From Bradyrhizobium canariense (lineage in GTDB: Bacteria; Pseudomonadota; Alphaproteobacteria; Rhizobiales; Xanthobacteraceae): DNA of 64,000 nucleotides. Under the pieces are notes generated by a model that worked only from the letters and a program-made list of their open reading frames with translations, had not been told where the DNA came from and did not search any database. A program made the position numbers and the translations under genes. Where the stretch lies: positions 124,001 through 188,000 of the forward strand of contig NZ_JAFCKJ010000009.1 in the NCBI RefSeq assembly GCF_018130465.1, given 5' to 3'. Shown here in pieces: positions 17,401 through 24,711 of this stretch (its first letter is position 1; each line of letters opens with the position of its first letter).

Positions 17401-18330
17401 TTCTCGCTCGATCCGGTATCGGAAGTGCCGGGAAGCGGATCAATCGCCTGGCACTACACGGTCGACAACGCCGACATCCAGTTCCTGGCGCAGGGCCAGA
17501 CGCTGGTGCAGACCTATGCCGTCACCATCCTCGACAGCAACGGCGCCTCCTCCACGGTGCAGAACATCTCGGTCGCCATCAACGGCGCCAACGACGCGCC
17601 GACCGCGATCAGCGAGACCGTGGTCACCGATGCAGGCGCCAGTGGCTCGGTCGCCGTTCCCGGCTGGGCGCTGGCGCTGAACGACACCGATCCCGACACC
17701 ACTGACCACCTCGGGCTCGGCGGCGTCACGGCAAGCTCCGGCGGCAGCGCCGGGACTGCGTTCGGCTTTGCCTTCTTTACCGATGACGCAACGCCGGGCG
17801 GCTCGTTCAGCTATACGGCCTCCGACGGAATGACGACTTCGGCAAATGCTGCGACCGCCACCGTCGTCAACAACGCCACCAGCGCGTCGGTGCTGAACGG
17901 GACCGCTGGCGACGACGTTCTTGTCGCCACCAACGGGACCGAGGCGCTGAACGGCGGCGGCGGCAACGATGTCCTGATCGGGACGGCAGCCGGCCATGTC
18001 ATGACCGGCGGCGGCGGCAACGACACTTTCGCATTCCTTCAGCCGCCGACCACACCCGGCCACATCACGGACTTCAACACCACGACTGAGCACGACCGCA
18101 TCGCCATCTCCGCAAGCAGCTTCGGCGGTGGCCTGACGGCGGGCATGGACGTGACGCCGACATTCGAGACTTCGGCCGACGGCACTTTCTCCGGCGGGGC
18201 CGAGTTCCACTTCGATACGGGCAACCAGACGCTCTATTTCAGCGCGGATGGCACTCAAGGCTCCGCGTTCGCAGTGGTGGTGGTCCAGGCCGGCGCGATG
18301 ATCAACCCGCACGACCTCCTGATCGTGTAG
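14431..18330 (+). CDS. Large VCBS-repeat / RTX surface or secreted protein
   Basis: A 1299-aa acidic repeat protein without an N-terminal signal peptide. At least six cadherin-like VCBS-type repeats of about 130 residues are visible, each with a FxDxDxxDTH segment and a LHDSTG...IDWNF...LDYL...LTVxY core. Five are tandem (about residues 30-690) and one is at about 960-1065. Between them is a GGFEAGNLNGW module (about 830-945) like sugar-binding DUF642/PEP-CTERM domains. RTX nonapeptides (GGGGNDVL, GGGGNDTFAF) lie near 1170-1205, and the C-terminus is DLLIV. Calcium-binding RTX near the C-terminus indicates type I secretion (family knowledge). No T1SS genes are adjacent. It is probably an adhesin or biofilm protein. 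Confidence 0.88.
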   Translation: MTNHTPIFTSSSATGSFTEFANLDDSTTLHTLSGTMSFKDSDKTDTHTTAATLHSAVLSSGTIIPAASLAHFQTAMQSQILSDSNGNGQLKWSFSDQDQDFDFLSKNQTLVLTYDVKVSDNHGGFAIQTVKITITGTDDKPVINMATVATVTEQTNQTLSLSPDTVHVAINFTDDDLTNTGHTATVIGVSASGATAGLLPGSLGDAELMAFYHVDNVVKTSGSSTGTINTTFSAPDLAFDYLAAGQHLEITYTVQLDDHAGGISTQTVKVTVVGSNDKPIFLSCPESAALVEDQNVDPAGNLTAHDSLLFTDIDLADTHSVSTTVTATRSGGGSIPLTNAQLLAAFATGLHDSTGHLIGEVDWNFALANSSTNFLNGGETLKLVYHVAVTDPSGATTIQDVTITVLGANHPVVITSGPESSTVAEQDATTGSAVPDTTPTTPAGTLTFTDQDTNDTHTVTVTLGSTSGPTPPAATQADLAAALTTTLHDSTGTGTGSIDWNFAIADKDLDYLAFNETLTVNYNIKVADGLTSSTQTVSVVITGANDAVAMTSGPESASLSEQPGQANSSTPDTTAVQTLNFADVDLANVHSVDVSLTSAVWSADPSFVPGETLNDLQAALTTVLHDATGFGTGGIDWSFSLPDQDLDFLGISDTLTVIYDITVTDGTTTSTQHVTITATGAADPMIVNPVTATINDSSSTDAGSFVAVGNAIHDVSDSPGDGSLSLSITAVNGQAANVGTSIAAAYGSLLVASDGTYHYTASSALDQLQLGDNPTEQFTITVTNSLGESHDTTLTFNAFGTDDAPVITAANSVGTLTEDAGPTVIVNGGFEAGNLNGWTAAGAISDQLLLGGQYGDYSALLSNGFLEQNVATVAGQHYTLSFEVAGDPEATSSAFSVFWDGVQILGSTQVEFGFTKFTFDVVGDGGGGSTPLQFDFATDGSGLLLDAVSVSPTPGPAVETTDGSISFSDAEAADTHTASFTPEGGGYVGTFSLDPVSEVPGSGSIAWHYTVDNADIQFLAQGQTLVQTYAVTILDSNGASSTVQNISVAINGANDAPTAISETVVTDAGASGSVAVPGWALALNDTDPDTTDHLGLGGVTASSGGSAGTAFGFAFFTDDATPGGSFSYTASDGMTTSANAATATVVNNATSASVLNGTAGDDVLVATNGTEALNGGGGNDVLIGTAAGHVMTGGGGNDTFAFLQPPTTPGHITDFNTTTEHDRIAISASSFGGGLTAGMDVTPTFETSADGTFSGGAEFHFDTGNQTLYFSADGTQGSAFAVVVVQAGAMINPHDLLIV

Positions 18331-18357
18331 CCGACAGGCGCATTGCTTGCGACCGGT

Positions 18358-18379
18358 GCGGGCCCCGAAAGGGGCCCGC
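18358..18379 (+). terminator. Terminator-like hairpin after the VCBS gene
   Basis: A perfect 9-bp stem, GCGGGCCCC with GGGGCCCGC, closed by a GAAA tetraloop, 27 nt after the stop codon. The following TTGCTTG is only weakly T-rich. Probably the end of the transcript. Confidence 0.6.
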
Positions 18380-18535
18380 TTGCTTGTGTCACGCCAATCT
18401 CATTCCAAAGTCATAAGAGGGATGACGTCGGATGGCTTGAACTCGGCTGGATTCGCCAGCACAATGGGTACTGAATTCACCTCTGAATTCCAATCCGAAC
18501 AAGAACATAGGCAATAACTTGGGGGAAGACGCATC

Positions 18536-19522
18536 GTGGGACATGGAATGAAGGCCGCGATCACCCTGGCGGCCGCGCTTTGCGGTACGCCGGCCTTTGC
18601 CGGCTGGGAGCCGACCAAACCGGTCGAGATCGTGGTCGCGGCAGGCGCGGGCGGCGCCTCCGATCAGATGGCGCGGATGATGCAGGCCGCCATCCAGAAG
18701 AACAATCTGATGAAGCAGCCGATCGTGGTCTCGCTCAAGGGCGGGGCTTCGGGCGCGGAAGCGCTGATGTACATGAAATCCAGCGAGGGCGATCCCAACA
18801 AGGTGCTGATCGCCTATTCGCTGATCTACATGCTGCCGCTGTCGGCGAAGATCCCGTTCAACTGGCGTGAGCTGACCCCGGTTTCGGTGATCGCGCTCGA
18901 CCAGTTCGTGCTGTGGGACAACAGCGCGGGTCCCAAGACGGTGAAGGAGTTCGTTGCCGCCGCGAAGGCGGCAAGCGCGCCGTTCAAGATGGGCGGCACC
19001 GGCTCCAAGCGCGAGGATCACGTGTTGACTGTGTTCCTCGAGCAGAAGACCGGCGCGAAATTCTCCTATCTGCCCTACAAGTCCGGCGGTGAGGCCGCGA
19101 CCCAACTCGTCGGCAACCACACCGAATCCAATGTCAACAATCCATCCGAAAATCTCGAAGTCTGGCGCGCGGGCCAGGTGCGTCCGCTCTGCGTGTTCGA
19201 CAAGGAGCGAATCTCCTACACCAGCAAAGTGACGGACACGCAGTCCTGGGCCGACATCCCGACCTGCAAGGAGGAGGGCGTCGACGTGCAGTATCTGATG
19301 CTGCGCGCGATGTTCCTGCCCGGCAAGGTCACGGCGGAGCAGCAGGCGTTTTTTGTCGAGCTGTTCCACAAGGTGACGCAGACCGCGGAATACAAGGACT
19401 ACATGGAAAAGCAGGCGCTGAAGCCGATCTTCCTCACCGGCAAGGACATGGTGCAATTCCTCGAGGAGGACGATGCAGTCAACAAGTCGCTGATGACGGA
19501 AGCCGGATTCGTCGCGAAGTAA
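18536..19522 (+). CDS. tctC: Tripartite tricarboxylate transporter substrate-binding protein TctC
   Basis: A 328-aa periplasmic binding protein with a signal peptide (MKAAITLAAALCGTPAFA). GTG at 18536 is spaced well from GGGGGAAG; ATG at 18548 is the alternative and also leaves a full signal peptide. The mature protein opens GWEPTKPVEIVVAAGAGG, the Bug/TctC fold signature. The segment ESNVNNPSENLEVWRAG is a less usual form. It is followed by tctB and tctA, so the complete three-part secondary carrier is present. It should deliver a di- or tricarboxylate-like anion to TctAB. A hairpin repeat separates it from tctB. Confidence 0.9.
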   Translation: MGHGMKAAITLAAALCGTPAFAGWEPTKPVEIVVAAGAGGASDQMARMMQAAIQKNNLMKQPIVVSLKGGASGAEALMYMKSSEGDPNKVLIAYSLIYMLPLSAKIPFNWRELTPVSVIALDQFVLWDNSAGPKTVKEFVAAAKAASAPFKMGGTGSKREDHVLTVFLEQKTGAKFSYLPYKSGGEAATQLVGNHTESNVNNPSENLEVWRAGQVRPLCVFDKERISYTSKVTDTQSWADIPTCKEEGVDVQYLMLRAMFLPGKVTAEQQAFFVELFHKVTQTAEYKDYMEKQALKPIFLTGKDMVQFLEEDDAVNKSLMTEAGFVAK

Positions 19523-19537
19523 TCGGTCTCTCTTCTC

Positions 19538-19712
19538 CCTCTCCCCGTTCTTACGGGGAGAGGCACCGGTGGCCTTTGGCCACCGATCTTCTTAAGGACG
19601 CCGATGCGTAGCATCGGCTATGGTGAGGGGCTCTCTCAGCGAGTCGAGCCCGTGGAGAGAGCCCCTCACCCGGCGCTTCGCGCCGACCTCTCCCCGTAAG
19701 AACGGGGCGAGG
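19538..19712. repeat. Composite REP-like element: six hairpins in tandem
   Basis: Successive perfect or near-perfect stems are: 19538-19548/19553-19563 (11 bp, CCTCTCCCCGT), 19567-19574/19578-19585 (8 bp), 19600-19607/19611-19618 (8 bp), 19623-19637/19655-19669 (15 bp, GTGAGGGGCTCTCTC), 19671-19676/19680-19685 (6 bp) and 19687-19697/19702-19712 (11 bp, one mismatch). The first and last stems are inverted copies of each other, so the unit is itself one large palindrome. It lies between tctC and tctB. Confidence 0.8.
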
Positions 19713-19742
19713 TGAACAAGTCCCAGCCTTGCATCAGAGCTC

Positions 19743-20285
19743 ATGTCCCAAACCGATCTTGAAATCGTCGTCGACGATCCGACCGCGCCCGAAGACGACT
19801 CGCCTTCCGTCGTCTCCTCCGGCACGGTCGAGATATTCGTCTGTCTCCTGTTGCTCGCGCTGGCCGCCACGCTCGGCTACGACAATTGGCGCACCGGCGC
19901 CTCCTGGGATTCGACCGGGCCGGAGCCCGGCTATTTCCCGTTCTATCTCTCCGTCATTCTCGGTGGCGGCAGCCTCTACGGCCTGATCTTGGCGCTGGTC
20001 GCGCACCGCGCGGCACCCGAAACCTTCGTCACGCGCGCGCAAGCCCGCCGCGTGATGGCGGTGTTCGTGCCGACGCTGCTGTTCTGCCTGGCGACGCAGT
20101 TTCTCGGCCTCTATGTCGCGAGCTTCCTCCTGATCGCGGGCTTCATGCGCCTCGTCGGCAAGATCGCGCCGTGGAAGTCGCTGCTCACCGCTGCCGTGTT
20201 CACGGCCATCATGTTCGTTACCTTCGACATCGCCTTCGACGTCATCATGCCGAAAGGGCCGCTCGAAGCGGCCTTCGGTTACTAG
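19743..20285 (+). CDS. tctB: Tripartite tricarboxylate transporter small membrane subunit TctB
   Basis: A 180-aa membrane protein. A charged N-terminal tail of about 28 residues is followed by four predicted helices (about 28-47, 65-88, 105-135, 145-165). The motif GPEPGYFPFYL after helix 1 is typical of TctB. TctB is the poorly conserved small subunit that partners TctA. It lies 11 nt before tctA and 220 nt after tctC; the gap is filled by the hairpin element. No strong ribosome site is seen before the ATG at 19743. Confidence 0.88.
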   Translation: MSQTDLEIVVDDPTAPEDDSPSVVSSGTVEIFVCLLLLALAATLGYDNWRTGASWDSTGPEPGYFPFYLSVILGGGSLYGLILALVAHRAAPETFVTRAQARRVMAVFVPTLLFCLATQFLGLYVASFLLIAGFMRLVGKIAPWKSLLTAAVFTAIMFVTFDIAFDVIMPKGPLEAAFGY

Positions 20286-20296
20286 GCGGGCCCGCG

Positions 20297-21808
20297 ATGG
20301 AAGCTTTCGGTCTCTTGCTTCACGGCTTCGCCGTCCTGCTGACGTGGAAGACGCTCGCGCTGATGATGGTCGGGCTGGTGCTCGGCATCTTCGTCGGCGT
20401 CTTGCCCGGGCTCGGCGGACCCAACGGCGTTGCGATCCTGCTGCCGCTCACCTTCACGATGGATCCGACTTCGGCGATCGTGATGCTGTCCTGCATCTAC
20501 TGGGGCGCGCTGTTCGGCGGCGCGATCACCTCGATCCTGTTCAACATTCCCGGCGAAGCCTGGTCGGTCGCGACCACTTTCGACGGCTATCCGATGGCGC
20601 AGCAGGGCAGGGCGGCGGAGGCCCTGACGGCGGCGTTCACGTCCTCTTTCATCGGCTCGCTGGTCGCTGTGCTCCTGATCACCTTCCTCGCCCCGATGAT
20701 CTCGTCCTTTGCGTTGAAGTTCGGCCCGCCGGAGTTCTTCGCGGTGTATCTGCTGACCTTCTGCTCCTTCGTCGGGTTGGGGCGCGAGGCCAAGCACAAG
20801 ACTGTCATCTCGATGTCCCTCGGGCTCCTGCTCGCGGGCGTCGGCATGGATACCGTGTCGGGGCAGTTGCGCATGACCTTCGGCTCGGCCGAGCTTTTGC
20901 GCGGCATCAACTTCCTCGTCGCCGTCATCGGCCTGTTCGGTATCAGCGAGATCCTGCTGACGATGGAGGAGCGCCTCGCGCTGCGCGGGCACGCGGCGAG
21001 CATTTCGCTGCGCGTCGTGCTGAGTGTGTGGAAGGACCTGCCGAAATACTGGGTGACGCTGCTGCGCTCCTCCTTCATCGGCTGCTGGCTCGGCATTACC
21101 CCGGGCGGCGCGATCGCGGCCTCTTTCATGGGCTATAACCTTGCCAAGCGTTTTTCCAAGAATCCCGAGAGTTTTGGCAAGGGCCGCATCGAGGGCGTGT
21201 TCGCGCCGGAAACGGCGGCCCATGCCTCCGGCACCGCGGCGCTGCTGCCGATGCTGGCGCTCGGCATTCCCGGCTCCGGCACCGCCGCGATCCTGCTCGG
21301 CGGGTTGATGGTGTGGGGGCTCAATCCGGGACCGCTGCTGTTCGTCGAGCACAAGGACTTCGTCTGGGGTCTGATCGCCTCGATGTATCTCGGCAATGTC
21401 GTCGGCCTCGTGCTGGTGCTGACGACGGTGCCGATCTTCGCCTCGATCCTGCGCGTGCCGTTCGCCGCGGTGGCGCCGATGATCGTGGTGTCCTGCGCGA
21501 TCGGCGCCTATGCGATCCAGAACGCGATGTTCGACATCTGGCTGATGCTCGGCTTCGGCGTCGTCGGCTACGTCTTCAAGAAGATCGGCATTCCGCTCGC
21601 GCCGTTCACGCTGGCGCTCGTGCTCGGCAACCGCGCCGAGGATGCCTTCCGTCTGTCGATGATCGGCGCCGGCGGCGACCTCAAAGTGTTCTGGTCGAAC
21701 GGCCTGGTCGGCTCGATCACGACCTTGGCGATCGTGTTGCTGTTTTGGCCTGTGATCGACGGCTTGCTCGTCCGTGTCGGATTGACGCAGGGGTCCAAAT
21801 CATCGTGA
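20297..21808 (+). CDS. tctA: Tripartite tricarboxylate transporter large permease TctA
   Basis: A 503-aa integral membrane protein, the normal TctA length, with about eleven or twelve helices. Family hallmarks are GVLPGLGGPNGVAILLPLTF (near residues 35-55), the SxYWGALFGGAITSILFNIPGE region, and the second half GITPGGAIAASFMGYNLAKR with ALGIPGSGTAAILLGGLM. It takes the substrate from TctC using the proton or sodium gradient (family knowledge). Immediately after tctB; forms the end of the tctCBA operon. Confidence 0.93.
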   Translation: MEAFGLLLHGFAVLLTWKTLALMMVGLVLGIFVGVLPGLGGPNGVAILLPLTFTMDPTSAIVMLSCIYWGALFGGAITSILFNIPGEAWSVATTFDGYPMAQQGRAAEALTAAFTSSFIGSLVAVLLITFLAPMISSFALKFGPPEFFAVYLLTFCSFVGLGREAKHKTVISMSLGLLLAGVGMDTVSGQLRMTFGSAELLRGINFLVAVIGLFGISEILLTMEERLALRGHAASISLRVVLSVWKDLPKYWVTLLRSSFIGCWLGITPGGAIAASFMGYNLAKRFSKNPESFGKGRIEGVFAPETAAHASGTAALLPMLALGIPGSGTAAILLGGLMVWGLNPGPLLFVEHKDFVWGLIASMYLGNVVGLVLVLTTVPIFASILRVPFAAVAPMIVVSCAIGAYAIQNAMFDIWLMLGFGVVGYVFKKIGIPLAPFTLALVLGNRAEDAFRLSMIGAGGDLKVFWSNGLVGSITTLAIVLLFWPVIDGLLVRVGLTQGSKSS

Positions 21809-22016
21809 GCGAGAGGACCAGATCCTGGTTTGAACCAGCGATTTCCTCAGATCGAAGCTCGGACACAGCCGAGGAGCAACCTCAATTGCTGTATTCGGCA
21901 ACAACCCTGTCCTATGACGGGAACGAGTTTGTGAGCTAGATAACACGTAAAGTTGTAATCATGTGATATAGAGTCGCCCGTCTGCGGCTCATTGAAGCCG
22001 ACAGATTTATTGTCAT

Positions 22017-22031
22017 CAATTTTTTAAATTG
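22017..22031 (+). promoter_or_regulatory. AT-only hairpin touching the ribosome-binding site
   Basis: CAATTT-TTT-AAATTG forms a perfect 6-bp stem whose last base overlaps the start of GGAG (22031-22034), the ribosome site of the beta-helix protein gene (ATG at 22042). In mRNA it could weakly mask translation or mark the 5' end. Inferred only. Confidence 0.25.
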
Positions 22032-22041
22032 GAGCCCGGAA

Positions 22042-22992
22042 ATGAAGAGATTACCGAGATTGCTTGGTGTGTCTTTTGCGATCGTGGGGGCAGTGATCGC
22101 ACTCTCAGTCCTGGCAAGCCCCGCCAGTGCTCAGGCGAGCCGCACTTGGGTGTCCGGTGTCGGCGATGACGCCAATCCCTGCAGCCGCACGGCGCCTTGC
22201 AAGACCTTCGCCGGCGCTATTTCGAAGACCGCGGTGAACGGTGAGATCAACTGTATCGATCCTGGCGGCTTCGGCGCCGTGACCATCACGAAGTCGATCA
22301 CGATCGATTGCCACGAGATCTATGCTTCCATTCTCAACGCCTCAACGAACGGCATCAACATCGCATTCGATTCCTTCGCCGGAACCGACGTGCGCAAGAC
22401 GGTGAACATCCGCAACCTCAATTTGCAGGGATTTGACACCGGCCTTAACGGCATTCGTATCTTTGGTGCGGGGGCCGGAAGCTTCGTCAACGTCGAGGAC
22501 TGCCTGATCAACGGCAATTTCGGTTCCCCCGGCACGGGCATCGCCGATCAGCGCACCAATGGAACGCTGAACGTCGTGAACACCACGATTCGAGATATGG
22601 GAGGTAGCGGCTTTACGATCGCAAGCGCGGCTGCGGGCCTGATCAAGGCAACGCTCAGCAACGTGAGGGTGATCAACTCGGGCAGCGGCGTCGCCGTTGG
22701 CACTGGGGGCGCCGTTCATCTCAGCAATTCGCTTGTGTCGAGTAATTCGGTTGCCGGCGTTTCGATCTCGGGCGGCGGCATCAACGTGGACACGACCACG
22801 ATTTCCTTCAACGCGATCGGCGTCAAGCAAACAGGCGGATCGGTCAACTTGTCCAACAACGACCTTTCGTTCAACACCGCCGGTGTGTCGGGTACGGTCA
22901 ACTCGCATTCGAGCAATCGCTTCGACAGCAACGGCGCCGGCGGGACGATCACGCCAATCGGCAGCACGACCAATCCGACCGGGTTGCAGTAA
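22042..22992 (+). CDS. Secreted right-handed parallel beta-helix protein, function unknown
   Basis: A 316-aa exported protein with a clear signal peptide ending ASPASAQ. The mature start has RTWVSGVGDDANPCSRTAPCKTFA, a four-cysteine opening often found ahead of pectate-lyase-like solenoids. From about residue 90 the sequence is a run of short Asn/Gly/Val-rich rungs (NIRNLNLQG, VVNTTIRDMG, VHLSNSLVSSN, VNLSNNDLSFN), the pattern of a parallel beta-helix. Catalytic residues cannot be assigned. GGAG precedes the ATG and a strong terminator follows, so it is a single-gene unit. Related proteins are common in this group but uncharacterised. Confidence 0.82.
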   Translation: MKRLPRLLGVSFAIVGAVIALSVLASPASAQASRTWVSGVGDDANPCSRTAPCKTFAGAISKTAVNGEINCIDPGGFGAVTITKSITIDCHEIYASILNASTNGINIAFDSFAGTDVRKTVNIRNLNLQGFDTGLNGIRIFGAGAGSFVNVEDCLINGNFGSPGTGIADQRTNGTLNVVNTTIRDMGGSGFTIASAAAGLIKATLSNVRVINSGSGVAVGTGGAVHLSNSLVSSNSVAGVSISGGGINVDTTTISFNAIGVKQTGGSVNLSNNDLSFNTAGVSGTVNSHSSNRFDSNGAGGTITPIGSTTNPTGLQ

Positions 22993-23392
22993 CAATCTGG
23001 ATCGCAGCGACGCGTAGGTCGTCGTTCACGCAAAATGGAAAAGCCCCGGCTCGCGGGGCTTTTTTTGCAGGAGCGAGAAATTGGCGCCGACGGACCGATA
23101 CTCCCAGGCTAACCCGCGTAGCGATCGATCTTCGCAAATCGTACCGCTGCTTCTGCCAGCCATCATATGACTTGCTGATATGACTTGCCTGGCCTGCGTC
23201 GGATCGTCGCAGAGCGCGGGGGCGGAGCCACGCTGAGCGTAATCTCCTTTAAATTCAAATACATAGGAAGATGTCGTCGTAGCCCTAGGCGTTACACGCC
23301 CCGATTGTGTCTGGTTGTTGCAGGCCCGGCACAGCCCTTGGACACCGCTCGGCGTATGTTTTCATCACAAATTTGTGCGCAAGGGGATTCCC
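22993..23392. other. Intergenic region, 400 nt
   Basis: Holds the strong terminator at 23041-23067. A 13-nt step direct repeat of ATATGACTTGC (23165-23175 and 23178-23188) follows, then an AT-richer stretch near 23240-23275 likely to contain the promoter of the outer-membrane gene. No coding sequence was found. Confidence 0.5.
23041..23067 (+). terminator. Intrinsic terminator of the beta-helix gene
   Basis: AAGCCCCG-GCTCG-CGGGGCTT, an 8-bp perfect stem, followed directly by TTTTTT. It lies 49 nt after the stop codon. Confidence 0.9.
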
Positions 23393-24262
23393 ATGAAGCG
23401 GATTGTGATTGGAATGGCGGCGGCGATGTCGCTGTTCGCGACGGGTGCAATGGCTGCCGATCTGGCCGCAAGGCCCTACGTCAAGGCGCCGGTCATGGTC
23501 GATCCGGTCTGGAGCTGGACCGGATTCTACGTCGGCGCCAATGGCGGCTACAGCTGGGGCCGCTCGCGCACCGATGTCTCCTACTTCAACTCGGCAACCG
23601 GTGCCGCGATCGCGCCGCCCGCCGGCTCCATCACCAATGCGTCGTTCGACATGAACGGCGGCATCGCGGGCGGTCAGGCCGGCTACAACTGGCAGAACGC
23701 CAACTGGGTGTTCGGCATCGAGGGCGACCTGCAATGGTCGGGCGAGAAGGGCGGCGCCACCTATAGCTGCTTCACCGTCACGATTGCCGGCGGCGCCTGC
23801 CTTCCCGGTCTGACGGCCGCTCCGGCTGGCCTTGCGACTGCCACCACCCTGACGATTGATCAGCATCTTCAGTGGTTCGGCACGGTTCGCGGCCGCGTCG
23901 GCATCCTGGCGACGCCCAAGGTGCTGTTCTACGGTACCGGCGGTCTGGCCTTCGGCGAAATCAAGACCACGGGAACCATGACCGGCTTCACGCCCGCCGG
24001 TGTCGCGATCGCCTCGGTCGGCTCGAATTCGACGACGCGCGCCGGCTGGACCGCCGGCGTGGGCGTCGAAGGCAAGATCACCCAGAACTGGAGCGCCAAG
24101 CTCGAATATCTCTATATGGATCTCGGCAACTTCTCGTCCGGTCCGTTCACGCTGGCGCCGCTCTCGACGGTCAGTGCCAACGTCTCGTCGCGCTTCACCG
24201 ACCACATCCTGCGCGCCGGCATCAACTATCAGTTCGGTGGCCCGGTGGTTGCCAGATACTAA
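23393..24262 (+). CDS. Outer-membrane beta-barrel protein, Omp25/Omp31 family (copy 1)
   Basis: A 289-aa outer-membrane protein. The signal peptide ends at GAMAAD after MKRIVIGMAAAMSLFATG, and AAGGGG precedes the ATG at 23393. WSWTGFYVGANGGYSWG is the standard first strand of this family. Later landmarks are LQWFGTVRGRVGI, VLFYGTGGLAFGE, and the closing strands AKLEYLYMDLG and RFTDHILRAGINYQF. The protein has eight predicted strands and ends in an aromatic residue (Tyr). In Hyphomicrobiales such proteins are abundant porin-like or immunoreactive barrels. A paralog follows 449 nt downstream. Confidence 0.9.
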   Translation: MKRIVIGMAAAMSLFATGAMAADLAARPYVKAPVMVDPVWSWTGFYVGANGGYSWGRSRTDVSYFNSATGAAIAPPAGSITNASFDMNGGIAGGQAGYNWQNANWVFGIEGDLQWSGEKGGATYSCFTVTIAGGACLPGLTAAPAGLATATTLTIDQHLQWFGTVRGRVGILATPKVLFYGTGGLAFGEIKTTGTMTGFTPAGVAIASVGSNSTTRAGWTAGVGVEGKITQNWSAKLEYLYMDLGNFSSGPFTLAPLSTVSANVSSRFTDHILRAGINYQFGGPVVARY

Positions 24263-24711
24263 GAACGACATACTAAGAACAACAGAGGCGTCAACAAGAA
24301 GCAAAGCCCGGCCTTGAGCCGGGCTTTGTCGTTTCCGTCCTGATTTTGGAAATGGCACAGGGCCCGACGATCGGACGGCGCGATCGACTTGTTGCGGCCG
24401 CGCCACATCCGCGGCCTGATCTGCCCTGGTTGGACCTGCGAAGCCGTATGCATCGAGGGCCTTCCGACGCCATCGCGCCAGTTTGCAAAATCCATCCGAC
24501 CATCAAATCGTACTGAAATAGCAGCGATTTCGAGAACGCCCGGATGGTGCGCGCACGCCTTCCGTGCGCGACCGTGCGCTCGCATCCCACAAACGACTGA
24601 CCTTCGTTCGCACGACGCGGAGCGATGCGCTCTTCCCTAGTGTCGCGGCACTGAATCGCCCGCCTCGCGCGAGCAGGAGAACAGGCGACGCCGTTTGTTG
24701 AGGGAAGATTG
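24263..24711. other. Intergenic region between the two barrel genes, 449 nt
   Basis: Contains the terminator hairpin at 24303-24327 and, near 24547-24577, three closely spaced GTGCGC units in a GC-rich run. The last 60 nt before 24712 should hold the promoter and ribosome site (AGGGAAG) of the second barrel gene. The small ORFs on both strands lack homology-like features and ribosome sites. Confidence 0.5.
24303..24327 (+). terminator. Terminator hairpin after barrel copy 1
   Basis: A perfect 10-bp stem, AAAGCCCGGC-CTTGA-GCCGGGCTTT, followed by GTCGTTT. Its AAAGCCCGGC arm is almost the same as the terminator at 25629-25656. Confidence 0.8.

Noticed and set aside
14667-18312. Several long frames on both strands inside the VCBS gene (up to 290 codons)
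   Set aside because: They lie over the repeat protein, change frame at its repeat borders and show only Arg/Gly/Val-rich composition.
19538-19712. A CRISPR array
   Set aside because: The hairpins differ in sequence and length and there are no equal repeats with unique spacers.
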